64,000 nucleotides of DNA from Streptomyces sp. NBC_01750 (GTDB lineage: Bacteria > Actinomycetota > Actinomycetes > Streptomycetales > Streptomycetaceae), in NCBI RefSeq assembly GCF_035918095.1, contig NZ_CP109137.1, positions 7,814,001 through 7,878,000 of the forward strand. Reading direction: 5' to 3'. Position numbers and translations under genes: made by a program. Under the pieces are notes generated by a model. It was not told the origin of the DNA, made no database searches, and was given only the letters and a program-made list of their open reading frames with translations. The stretch's first letter is position 1, and every line of letters begins with the position of its first letter. Positions 1 through 7,937 of the stretch are shown here, piece after piece.

Positions 1-772
1 GCGGAAGTCGCAGTCCGGCCTCCGCGGCCTGGTCCGCGACGAGCATGAGGTCCTTGGCCATCAGGCGCAGCCGGAAGTCGGGCTTGTCGAAGCGACCGGC
101 TGCCAGGCGCTTCGACTTGAATGCCATGACCGGCGAGGCGAAGCCGCTGCCCGCGATCGTGCTGAGGACGAGTTTCCGGTCGAGTCCGGCGGCCACCGCC
201 AACTCGACGGCCTCGGCCAGAGCCTGCACCTCGATCCCCATCAGCAGGTTGAGGAGCAGCTTCATCCGCATGCCGGAACCGAGTTCGCCGAGGTGGACCA
301 CATCCTTGCCCAGCAGTTCGAGCAGCGGCCGGCCCGCGGTGAAGACCCGCTCCTCGCCGCCGACGAACAGCCGGAGCTCGCCGGTGCGGGCGTGCTCCCG
401 GTTTCCCAGCATGCCGACGTCCAGAACGGACTGTGCGTTACCGGCGAGGCGGACGACCTCTTCCGGGGCGACTGTGCTGGCGCACACCAGGGATCCGGGG
501 TACGGGCCCCCGGCCAGCACCCCGTCCGGTCCGCGCAGCACGGCTTCGAGGGCTTCGCCGTCGGCCACGGTGCAGATGGCAGCGCTCGTACCCTCGACGG
601 CATCGGCCGGATGGGCCGCGGCGAAGGCGCCCGCCTTGGCGAGCGGCCCGGCCCGCTCCGCGGTGCGGTTCCAGACCCGCACCTGGATGCCCTGGTCGAG
701 AAGGCGGGTGGCAAGGCCGGTTCCCATCGTGCCGAGACCGAGGACGGCCACCGGGCCGTCGGGGCGCTTCAT
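1..772 (-). CDS. NAD(P)-dependent beta-hydroxyacid dehydrogenase family protein (3-hydroxyisobutyrate dehydrogenase-like), partial
   Basis: Member of the 6-phosphogluconate/3-hydroxyisobutyrate dehydrogenase superfamily, which oxidises beta-hydroxyacids or reduces imines with NAD(P). The reading frame runs off the left edge, leaving about 257 residues. An N-terminal Rossmann motif GLGTMG is at residues 12-17, a substrate-side segment STVAPEEVV lies near residue 100, and the conserved helix GSGMRMKLLLN carries the expected catalytic lysine and the Asn four residues on. The ATG overlaps the stop codon of the upstream monooxygenase gene (ATGA), so translation is probably coupled. The substrate cannot be told from sequence; an imine-reductase-like role is also possible. 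Confidence 0.85.
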   Translation of the reverse strand, partial: MKRPDGPVAVLGLGTMGTGLATRLLDQGIQVRVWNRTAERAGPLAKAGAFAAAHPADAVEGTSAAICTVADGEALEAVLRGPDGVLAGGPYPGSLVCASTVAPEEVVRLAGNAQSVLDVGMLGNREHARTGELRLFVGGEERVFTAGRPLLELLGKDVVHLGELGSGMRMKLLLNLLMGIEVQALAEAVELAVAAGLDRKLVLSTIAGSGFASPVMAFKSKRLAAGRFDKPDFRLRLMAKDLMLVADQAAEAGLRLP

Positions 773-1107
773 GCCTTCCCTCCCACGGTCTCCTGAATGA
801 CCCGGAACCGCAGCGACTGGGTCTCGTCGACCCACTCGCGCAGCGGAGCCACCAGTGCGCGGTGGTCCTCACCCTGCTGCCACGCGAAGAAGTGCTCGGG
901 CGTCTCCCACTCGCTGGTGATCACCCACTGCCGGGAGCCGTCGAGGGGCTTTCCCAGCCGGTCTATGAGGTGTCCGGGGACGCGGGCCACGGACTTGCGT
1001 ATTCGCTCATACACGTCCAGAAAACCTTGCTCGCCGCCCTCGATGACGTGGACCGCGTACACGACGGACAGCCGCTCGGCCGATTGGCCCTTCTGCGCAG
1101 TGCTCAT
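769..1107 (-). CDS. Antibiotic biosynthesis monooxygenase (ABM) superfamily protein
   Basis: A 112-residue single-domain protein of the ABM dimeric alpha/beta barrel type. These proteins act as cofactor-free monooxygenases or as small-molecule binding folds. Visible features are the beta-strand VVYAVHVIEGGEQGF, the segment QWVITSEWETPEHF and the W..EH..ALV..L helix typical of the fold. An ATG at 1107 preceded by AGGAGGAG was chosen over longer upstream starts. The stop overlaps the start of the downstream dehydrogenase, so the two form an operon. An inverted repeat about 100 bp upstream may be its operator. Confidence 0.8.
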   Translation of the reverse strand: MSTAQKGQSAERLSVVYAVHVIEGGEQGFLDVYERIRKSVARVPGHLIDRLGKPLDGSRQWVITSEWETPEHFFAWQQGEDHRALVAPLREWVDETQSLRFRVIQETVGGKA

Positions 1108-1210
1108 GTCTCCTCCTGGTGGTGAGATCTGACAGAACCCGATTCCCACCGACTCATGGCTCCCGCGGCCACGCAACTCCGACGTGGGGAGAGCCCAACG
1201 GGGACAAGGG

Positions 1211-1244
1211 CTCTCACTCGGTTTCTAGCCCGTACGAGTGAGAG
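1211..1244. promoter_or_regulatory. 10-bp inverted repeat upstream of the ABM/dehydrogenase operon
   Basis: CTCTCACTCG at 1211-1220 is repeated inverted as CGAGTGAGAG at 1235-1244, separated by 14 bp. It lies about 105 bp upstream of the ABM gene start. It could be a repressor operator with two separated half-sites or the stem of a hairpin; no regulator gene is adjacent. Confidence 0.4.
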
Positions 1245-1721
1245 TTGAAGGACCCTTTCCCGAGGCGGTCGTGGACGCCTCATGCCCCATCGACGTGGAC
1301 CCGCCCACCCCTTGACGATCAATTGCGGCCAGGCTGTCGCGACGCCGGCTCATCCCGGAGTACGAACAGCCGGGGGAGACGTGATGCGCCCCGGCCCGAC
1401 GCTTCAAGTGCGCACGCCCCGTGGGGCGGCGGTCCGCGCCGGGACGGAGGAAGAGGGCAGCTCCGTGTCGACCGTGGTGCCCGGTCCGGTGCCGGCGACC
1501 CGGACCATCCTGGGGCCGTAGCCCGACGCACAGCAGCCGGTGAGGTTGAGACCGATCCGGCGCTGCCGGTCGTCGGTTTTGAATTCCTCGGTGCCGGAGC
1601 TGCGTTGAACGCCGCGGCTGTCGAACGCCGGCTCCACGGTGTCGAGTTGGCCGGCGATTCCCTGGCGTCCGGTGCAGCGGAACCGCCCCGGCCTGTCGGT
1701 GGCGGTTCGCGTCCCCGGCGC
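1245..1721. other. Gene-free stretch between ABM operon and PKS remnant
   Basis: About 480 bp with no convincing gene. A minus-strand open frame containing LTGCCASGYGP was examined but has no start signal or recognised family. The stretch probably holds the ABM promoter and decayed sequence from the adjoining polyketide remnant. Confidence 0.4.
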
Positions 1722-1850
1722 TCACTCGGCGATGTACGTGCGGTAGGACCAGCGGTAGACCGGCAGTGTTACACCGTGCAGGTCGCAGTACTCGTGCGTG
1801 AACTCGAAATGCTCGTAGGCGTTGTGGTGCAAGATCTTCACCGGCTCGCC
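1722..1850 (-). pseudogene. DUF5988 family C-terminal fragment fused to PKS remnant
   Basis: The last 41 codons read as the C-terminal half of a DUF5988 protein, a small (about 65-aa) family found in actinomycete biosynthetic clusters. The hallmark YEHFE is followed by an L-P-V-Y-R-W-S-Y-R-T-Y-I-A-E ending. The N-terminal half is missing; the frame instead runs back into the end of the enoylreductase sequence. This suggests a deletion fused a PKS gene to this small gene. Confidence 0.6.
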
Positions 1851-4800
1851 GCACCCGCCGGGCGGCCGCTGCGGCGTCGGCGAGCGGGAAGCTTTGGCAG
1901 GGCAGGGGCTCCAGCCGTCCACGGGCGATCTCGGTGAGCACTTCGCGCAGTACCAGGGCGAACAGCTCTGGACGATTCTGCTGGAGTTCGATGAGGTCGA
2001 CGGTGCTCAGAGTGATGTTGTGCCGGAACGGCAACAGCCCGAGGGAAGCGTCGGAGAGGATGTCGCGAACCCCGAGCTCGACGAAGTCCCGAAAGGACGC
2101 AGAGTCTCCAGTCCGGCCCGGATCGCCTTGCCCGACAGGGAGTTGAGGACGACGTCGACGCCTTCGCCCGCAGTGGCGGCGCGGGTCTGCTCGGCGAAGT
2201 CCAGCGACCGGGAGTCCATGACGTGCTCGATTCCCATGCCCCGCAGATATCCGCGCTTCTCCTCATTACCGGCTGTGGCGAGTACCTCGGCGCCCAGCAG
2301 CCGGGCGACGCCGATGGCGGCCAGGCCGGTCCCGCCGGTGGCAGAGTGGATCAGTACCCGTTCCCCCGCGGAGAGCCGGGCGACGTGACGCAAGGCGTAC
2401 CAGGCGGTGAGGTATACGGCGAGGAGCCCTGCCGCTGCGGTGCGGTCGATTCCGGCCGGCGCGGGCACGACGGCAGCGCCGGGCACGGTGACGAACGAGC
2501 CGAAGGCACCGCCCCGCAGGTCGATGGCGAGCGCGGGGTCACCGACGTGGACGGCCTCGACATCCGGCCCCACCGCGGTCACTGTCCCTGCGCATTCGAA
2601 GCCCATCCGGTATCGGACGTCCTTGTCGCCGGGAAGCAGGCCCATGGCCGTCAGCACGTCCCGGAAGTTCACGGCCGCGGCGTGGACACGTATTTCGACC
2701 TCTCCCGGTCCCGGGGCGCGTCGGTCGCCGACGGTGAGTTCGAGGGCGTCGAGGTCTCCGAAGCGGCCGACCCGGAGCCGGAAGCGGTCCGTTCCGTAGC
2801 GCACTGTGCGTGTGCCGGCCCGGGTGCGTTCGGCGTCCGTAAGCGGGGCGTAGTCCAGCCGGGCGATGTGGCGCGTGCCGCCACGCAGGGCGACCTCGTC
2901 CTCGGGGGCTGTCCCGAGGAGTTCGGCCGCCACGTCGTGCAGCCCGGCGTCGTCCGGGTCGGCGTCCACATGGGTGGCGCGGATTTCCGGGTGTTCGAAC
3001 GCGAGGACGCGCACCAGTCCACGCAGGGCGCTCTGCCCGGGATCCACTGTCTCGCCGGGTTCGACGGTCTGGGCGCCATGGGTCACCACGTACAGGCGAG
3101 GAGGTTCGGGGCAGCCGGAGGCGACCGCTGGGGCGGTGTCGAGCAACCGTCGGGTGCGTCCCAGCGCATCCGTTGCCGGATCTCCGCCTGCGGTGGGTGG
3201 CGCGCACAGCAGCACCAGCGCGTGCGGGGACGCGGGGTGGGCGTCCAGGTATTCGACGAGCATGTCCTTGTGCGACCCGAGCGGGCTGTCGCCGATCGGG
3301 GTGTCGAGTACGTCGGCCGTCGCCCCTGCCGCGTGCAGAACGGCCGCAAGCGCCTGGGCGGACCCGTCCGCCTCGCCGACGACGAGCCAGCTTCCCGGCG
3401 GAATCGTCCCCGTCGTCTCCGAGCGGGGTCCGGGTTGCCAGCGCGTCTCGAGGAACCAGCTGTCGACGTCGGCGGCGTCGGTCACCTCGTGGCGTACCAG
3501 TTGGAGGCTGTCGATGCTGAACACGGGTTTGCCCGCCTCGTCCAGCAGGCTGACATGTCCGGTGACACTGTCGGTCTTCTCCTCCTCGATGTGGGCGTGG
3601 CAGTACACGGCGGTCGTGGGATCGCCGAGGATGCGTACCGCCTTGACCCCGACCGGGAGGACCAGGCCCTGGCCGGGCCCACGGGTCAGCCCTGCCACCA
3701 GGGCTTGCGCGCAGGAGTCGACCAGGACCGGGTGGATACGCAAGGCGTGTGGCGCTGTTTTCGCCGCGGCGGGTATCTCGACGCGGGCCCAGGTGCTCTC
3801 GCCGTCGCGCGAGATGCGAAGGTTCGTGATGCCGGTGAAGGCCGGGCCGTGTTCGATGCCGCGGGCGCGCATGCTCGCGTACAGCGAAGCCGGGTCGAGG
3901 GCGACCGGATGCTGTCCCGGCAGGGCGGTCAGCCTTGCCGTGGGAGGCTGCTGTGGTACGGCGGCATGCCGCAGTTCGGCCGTCGCCTGTCGTACCCAGG
4001 TTCCGTCGCCACCGCGACCGAAGATTTCACACGAGGCGTGGTCCGGGGCGGTCACGGTCACGGTGGTGACCACTTCGGCGTGGTCGGACAGCTGCAGTAA
4101 CTCCAGGAACCGGATATCGGTGACCTCGGTTTCCTGCGCAGGTGCGTCGAACACTGCGCAGGCCGCGGTCAGCGCGAGGGCGCAGTAGGCGGCGCCGGGG
4201 AACACCGGGTTGTCGTGCACCCGGTGGTCGGCCAGCCATGGCAGCGCGGCGGTCCCGGCGTCTCCCCGCCAGAAGTGGCGCACCTGTTCGCCGGGGACCT
4301 CGGCATGTGTGCCGGGCAGGTTGCCGGCCGTTGCCGCGGCAGTGCCCGGATCGGCCGTGAGGTCCGCCCAGTGACGCTGGCGGTCGAAGGTGATGGAGGG
4401 TACGTCGGAGAGGTCAGCGTCCGCGTAGAGCTTCGACCAGTCGACGTTCACGCCGGCACAGTGCAGGGCCGCGAGCTGGGTCCGGAAGGTGGCCAGTTCC
4501 GACTCACCACGGCGCAGGGTGGGCAGGACGACAGGGTTGTCGATGAGACCGGGCAGGCTGTCCGTGATGGAGCGGGTGACGACCGGGTTCGGAGAGATTT
4601 CGACGTAGACGTTGTGCCGGTCCGCTGCTGCGGCGCCGATCGCGTTGCTGAACCGGACGGGGCGACGCAGGTTCGCGCACCAGTAGGCGGCGTCGAAGTC
4701 CGGAATGCCTCGTGGGTCGGGCAGGACCGTTGAGTAGAACGGGACTTGGGGCTGTTGGGGTGTCAAGCCGGCCAGAGCCGCGGCGAGGTCGTCGAGCAGC

Positions 4801-5062
4801 GGATCCACCTGGGGGGAGTGCGAGGCGACGTCCACGGCGATCAGATGCGCGGGAATACCTCGCAGGCCCCAGGCGGCAACCAGCCGTTCCACCTCGGTCC
4901 TCTCGCCGGCGACGACGGTTGAGCCGGGGGCGGCAAGTACAGCCACCGAGACCGATCCGGTGGACCCGGCGGCGATGAGTTCGTCTTCTGCCGTGGCGCA
5001 GTCCAGGCCCACGGTTGCCATGGCTCCCGCTCCGGCGATCCGGGTCAGGAGCGAGGACCGGC
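1851..5062 (-). pseudogene. Type I polyketide synthase remnant (AT-DH-ER), truncated at both ends and frameshifted
   Basis: About 1,050 codons of a reducing type I PKS resembling the Pks5/mycocerosate-synthase type. In order: the C-terminal part of an acyltransferase (post-active-site region through the VDW linker; the GHSxG nucleophile motif is absent); a dehydratase with the HXXXDNPVFPG-type motif (LADHRVHDNPVFPG); and an enoylreductase with the NADPH-binding stretch SATGGTGLAAIGVARLLGAEV and NSLSGKAIRAGLETLRPFG. Near 2095 a one-base shift moves the frame, and the ER resumes as FVELGVRDILSDASLGLLPF. There is no ketoreductase or ACP. It is non-functional as it stands. Confidence 0.8.
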
Positions 5063-5959
5063 GGCAAAGGCGGTTACCAGCGCGTCACCGTCACTGCCGC
5101 CGTGGATGTAGGGCACCTGGTCGATGGACCACCGGTCTCCGAGGCACTTACGGACAGCGGCCACCAGCCCGGAGCCGCTCTCGTCGCTCGACAACGGGTT
5201 GGCGAGACCGTCCCGGGTCGTGGCCTGTGCCAGGATCTGGCCGTAGGCATGCGCACCGCGCCGGTGTGCGTGGTCGCGGCTTTCCAGGATCAAAGTCACT
5301 GAACCCTCGCCGTAGTTCACGCAGTCCGCGCGCCGGTCATAGGGCCGCATGAGGCGATCGAACGACGGCGGCGGGCTTGCCCATCGGCCCGATCGACGTA
5401 TTCGCTCGTTGGGCGACACGGAGCACCGTGTAGCAAGGACCGGTTGAGCGGGTCAGGGCTCCTTGGACCAGGGCTACGTCGGAGGGGGAAACGGCCAATT
5501 CGGTGCCGATGAACAAGTCCGTCGCCTGCCGGGCGGTGATCTTTTCGGAGTCGGCCTCCAATACCGCCAGATAGCTGTGTACTTGGGCGTCCACCCCGCC
5601 CCGCCCGGCCAGAATCGCTGAAGCCGCCAGATCCCCGGCATTAAGGTTCAACTCGGCGTCCACGCACGCCTCTGCCAGTGACACCAGACCGAATCGATGT
5701 GCGGCAGTGAAGTGCGGGAGAAAACTCCCGGTAAATCGGGCAAACGTTCCTCGAACATTTCATTCGTGAGGTTTACCGGGCCGTGGTAGACGCCATCACG
5801 CAAGAGGCATGAGCGTCCGTGCGAGGCGATGTCCCAGACCTCCGCCGCGGTGAAGACGGGCCGTCCGTCACTCGGCAGGCAGAATCCCATACCGGTCACC
5901 ACGACATCCCGTGCGCTTGCTCCGACGCCACTTTGCGCTGCCGCCGCTCGACCGTTCAT
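5045..5959 (-). pseudogene. Beta-ketoacyl synthase, decayed (internal deletion and frameshifts)
   Basis: Three frames together read as a stand-alone ketosynthase. First comes an N-terminal part with VVVTGMGFCLPSDGR from the ATG at 5959. Then, in another frame near 5690, VSLAEACVDAEL through GPCYTV appears. Finally, near 5365, FDRLMRPYDRRAD and NYGEGSVTLILESRDHA appear in a third frame. The usual stretch after the active-site cysteine, about 100 residues, is missing. The C-terminus HGGSDGDALVTAF stops abruptly where the PKS acyltransferase sequence begins. At least two frameshifts plus a deletion make this a pseudogene. Confidence 0.8.
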
Positions 5960-6343
5960 ATCCCACCTCCGAGCACGTGGATGGCATGGCGAATCACCAC
6001 ACCGCTACTGGGGCTTGGTCCGTCCGGACCCAAACCGCAGGAGGCGCGAGAAGTGGCCCGGTTCGCCGCCGTGACCTGCCGAACGCATCTGGAGTCTGGT
6101 CATGGCGGGTGGCGGGACGGTCCGGTGTTCCTGCGCGCCGCGACCTGAGAAAGTCCTACCAAAGGTTCATCCTGCGAATCTGTACTCAGCTTATCGTGAG
6201 GAAGGTCTGTTACCGATGAGCTGAGGAGGCGGCGCTCGAAGCACTGGAAAGACCAAACGTGCTCCAGAACTCCACCGGCGTATTCTGCTTTCCTGTTCTC
6301 GCTCCCTCGATGGCGTGTGCAACTGAGTGACGGGAGTGTCAAG

Positions 6344-6560
6344 TTAACCTTTGAACAAGGTTATTGATTTGGTTACTTCTGCCCAGCGGACAGATGGTGA
6401 ACCCGCCCATGAGTTCGGTCGGCCGGTTTGCGCGTGCTCCGGCGGCGTCCGGGGCTTGGCGCGGTTGTGTTTTGCCTCGAATTCCCGCGGTGGTAGGTAG
6501 TCGCCTCCGGCACCCGTTTCGCCGGAGCGTTCCCATGGGGGGCTGTGTCCCGGGCCGGTG
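6344..6560 (-). mobile_element. Possible IS3-family transposase C-terminal remnant
   Basis: One minus-strand frame contains GDYLPPREFEAKHN, resembling the (S/T)LGYxxPxEFE end of IS3-family transposases. No upstream catalytic DDE part and no terminal repeats are visible. It is only a weak sequence resemblance. Confidence 0.3.
6346..6362. promoter_or_regulatory. 17-bp palindrome in AT-rich intergenic DNA
   Basis: AACCTT at 6346-6351 and AAGGTT at 6357-6362 flank TGAAC, giving a compact perfect dyad typical of a repressor site. The nearest downstream gene starts at 6672, so the target is unclear. Confidence 0.3.
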
Positions 6561-6671
6561 ACTACCGGGACCTGGTGGCCCCCCGGCCGGCTGGGCCCGT
6601 CAGCTCGCCACCGTGGCGATAATCAAATATTCTAAAAAGGAGGATAATCGGCATTTTGTGAGGTTCGTCAG

Positions 6672-7229
6672 ATGTCAACAGGAACCCTCCTAGCGATCAT
6701 CATTCCCATCGTCGTGGTTGTCGCTGTGCTTGCCGTGGCAGCCGCTTTCGTCCGGCGCCGTCGGCACCTGCGCGAGCGTTTCGGCCCGGAGTATGAACGC
6801 ACGGTCGAGGACACCGGCAGTCGGCGTGCCGCCGAGCGTGAATTGAGCGCACGCGAGAAGCGCCATGACTCTCTGGACATCAAGCCACTGCCCAGCAGTG
6901 TCCGGGATCGGTACGCCCGGGACTGGGAAAGCGTGCAGGGAGAGTTCGTGGACCGCCCGGAGGATGCCGTGCATGACGCGGACCTGCTGGTCACTTCGTT
7001 GATGCACGAGCGCGGCTACCCGACCGAGGGCCTGGCGCAGCGGCTCGACGATCTTTCTGTCGAGCACGGCCGCACGATCGAGCACTATCGCGCCGCTCAC
7101 CAGGTCAACGAGCTCAGAGTGAAACACGAGGCGACCACCGAGCAGTTGCGGGGCGCCATGGTGCACTACCGCGTTCTGTTCGACGAGCTGCTCACCGATG
7201 GCGGTCAGGCCCGTCATGCCCCGGCCTGA
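6672..7229 (+). CDS. Membrane-anchored hypothetical protein, stress-associated type
   Basis: A 185-residue protein with one N-terminal transmembrane helix (about residues 5-27, LLAIIIPIVVVVAVLAVAAAF) followed by a stop-transfer cluster RRRRH and a charged helical cytoplasmic domain. It contains the segment WESVQGEFVDRPEDAVHDAD (about residues 88-107), which recurs in the next gene product as WQEIQNRFVDDPRDAVHAAD. The two are therefore paralogous and form a pair. The family is common in streptomycetes but its biochemical role is not known to me. An AT-rich upstream region probably holds the promoter; the ribosome site is weak. Confidence 0.75.
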   Translation: MSTGTLLAIIIPIVVVVAVLAVAAAFVRRRRHLRERFGPEYERTVEDTGSRRAAERELSAREKRHDSLDIKPLPSSVRDRYARDWESVQGEFVDRPEDAVHDADLLVTSLMHERGYPTEGLAQRLDDLSVEHGRTIEHYRAAHQVNELRVKHEATTEQLRGAMVHYRVLFDELLTDGGQARHAPA

Positions 7230-7284
7230 CCGCTCCCAGGTGCCGAAGACCTTCGACGCGATGGACTGGCCGAACGGAGGAGAG

Positions 7285-7752
7285 ATGGAACGCCAACCCA
7301 GACCGGAATCCACCGAGAGCGGCCTGTCCACCGAGGACCTCGCAGCGCCGCGTGACCGGGACGTGGCCGAGCCCGAACGCGGGTCCCAGGCCCCTTCGTT
7401 TCCTGGCGAGGCCGCGCCAGTGGCAAGTGAACCCGCTGAATCCCCGGCTCAGGAGGCGGCAGGACCAGCCGAAGATGAATCACCGCAGCTGCTGACGACG
7501 GAGGACGAAGAGAGCTTCCGCGTGCGCTGGCAGGAGATTCAGAACCGGTTCGTCGACGACCCACGCGACGCGGTGCATGCGGCCGACTCCCTGGTCGCAG
7601 ACGTGATGCAGACATTGGCCGCGACGTTCGCTCAGCACAAGCAGGATCTCGAGGGACAGTGGAAGCGGGGCGAGGAAGCGGATACCGAAGATCTGCGTAT
7701 GGCCCTACGGCAGTATCGGTCGTTCTTCCACCGCCTGCTCGGACAGCATTGA
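7285..7752 (+). CDS. Soluble paralogue of the preceding stress-associated protein
   Basis: A 155-residue protein. The N-terminal about 75 residues are acidic, Pro/Ala/Glu-rich and probably disordered. The C-terminal half carries the WQEIQNRFVDDPRDAVHAAD segment and a helical tail shared with the membrane-anchored neighbour. The ATG at 7285 follows GGAGGAGAG at good spacing and was preferred to the longer frame from 7198, which overlaps the previous gene. The two genes are 55 bp apart and probably cotranscribed. Function unknown; the shared domain suggests related or interacting proteins. A strong hairpin follows. Confidence 0.7.
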   Translation: MERQPRPESTESGLSTEDLAAPRDRDVAEPERGSQAPSFPGEAAPVASEPAESPAQEAAGPAEDESPQLLTTEDEESFRVRWQEIQNRFVDDPRDAVHAADSLVADVMQTLAATFAQHKQDLEGQWKRGEEADTEDLRMALRQYRSFFHRLLGQH

Positions 7753-7889
7753 GCAAGCACCTGCCCGTGTGTCCGCGGCAGGTCCTCGACTTGGACCTGG
7801 GCGGCCCGAAATTCAGGTGCACGAACGAGGACCATCGCCCAGGCGTGCCGCCGGCCTCGTCGGGGTGCGAGCCCGCGCCGCACACCGAG

Positions 7890-7916
7890 GGCGCCGTCCG
7901 GGAAGCGGACGGCGCC
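7890..7916. terminator. Hairpin terminator between convergent genes
   Basis: GGCGCCGTCC (7890-7899) pairs perfectly with GGACGGCGCC (7907-7916) across a 7-nt loop. It lies between the ends of the convergent stress-protein pair and the SulP gene, so it may serve both strands. Confidence 0.7.
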
Positions 7917-7937
7917 TTCGGCTGAGTCGACCGGGTC

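Larger units (their letters stand above)
5960..6671. other. Long intergenic region with transposase-like scar and AT-rich segment
   Basis: About 700 bp without an intact gene. It includes an unusually AT-rich segment (about 6160-6370), a 17-bp palindrome and a possible IS3-type transposase tail. Just before the next gene, AATCAAATATTCTAAAAAGG is a low-GC stretch likely to hold its promoter. A plus-strand frame ending at 6148 was considered but not supported. Confidence 0.4.

Noticed and set aside
1404..1637. Small minus-strand peptide with LTGCCASGYGP, considered as a possible RiPP precursor
   Set aside because: No ribosome site, no modifying enzyme nearby and no leader/core pattern; the surrounding DNA is decayed.
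5819..6148. Plus-strand frame ending EVARFAAVTCRTHLESG...FLRAAT
   Set aside because: It overlaps the ketosynthase remnant, has no recognisable family and no start signal.
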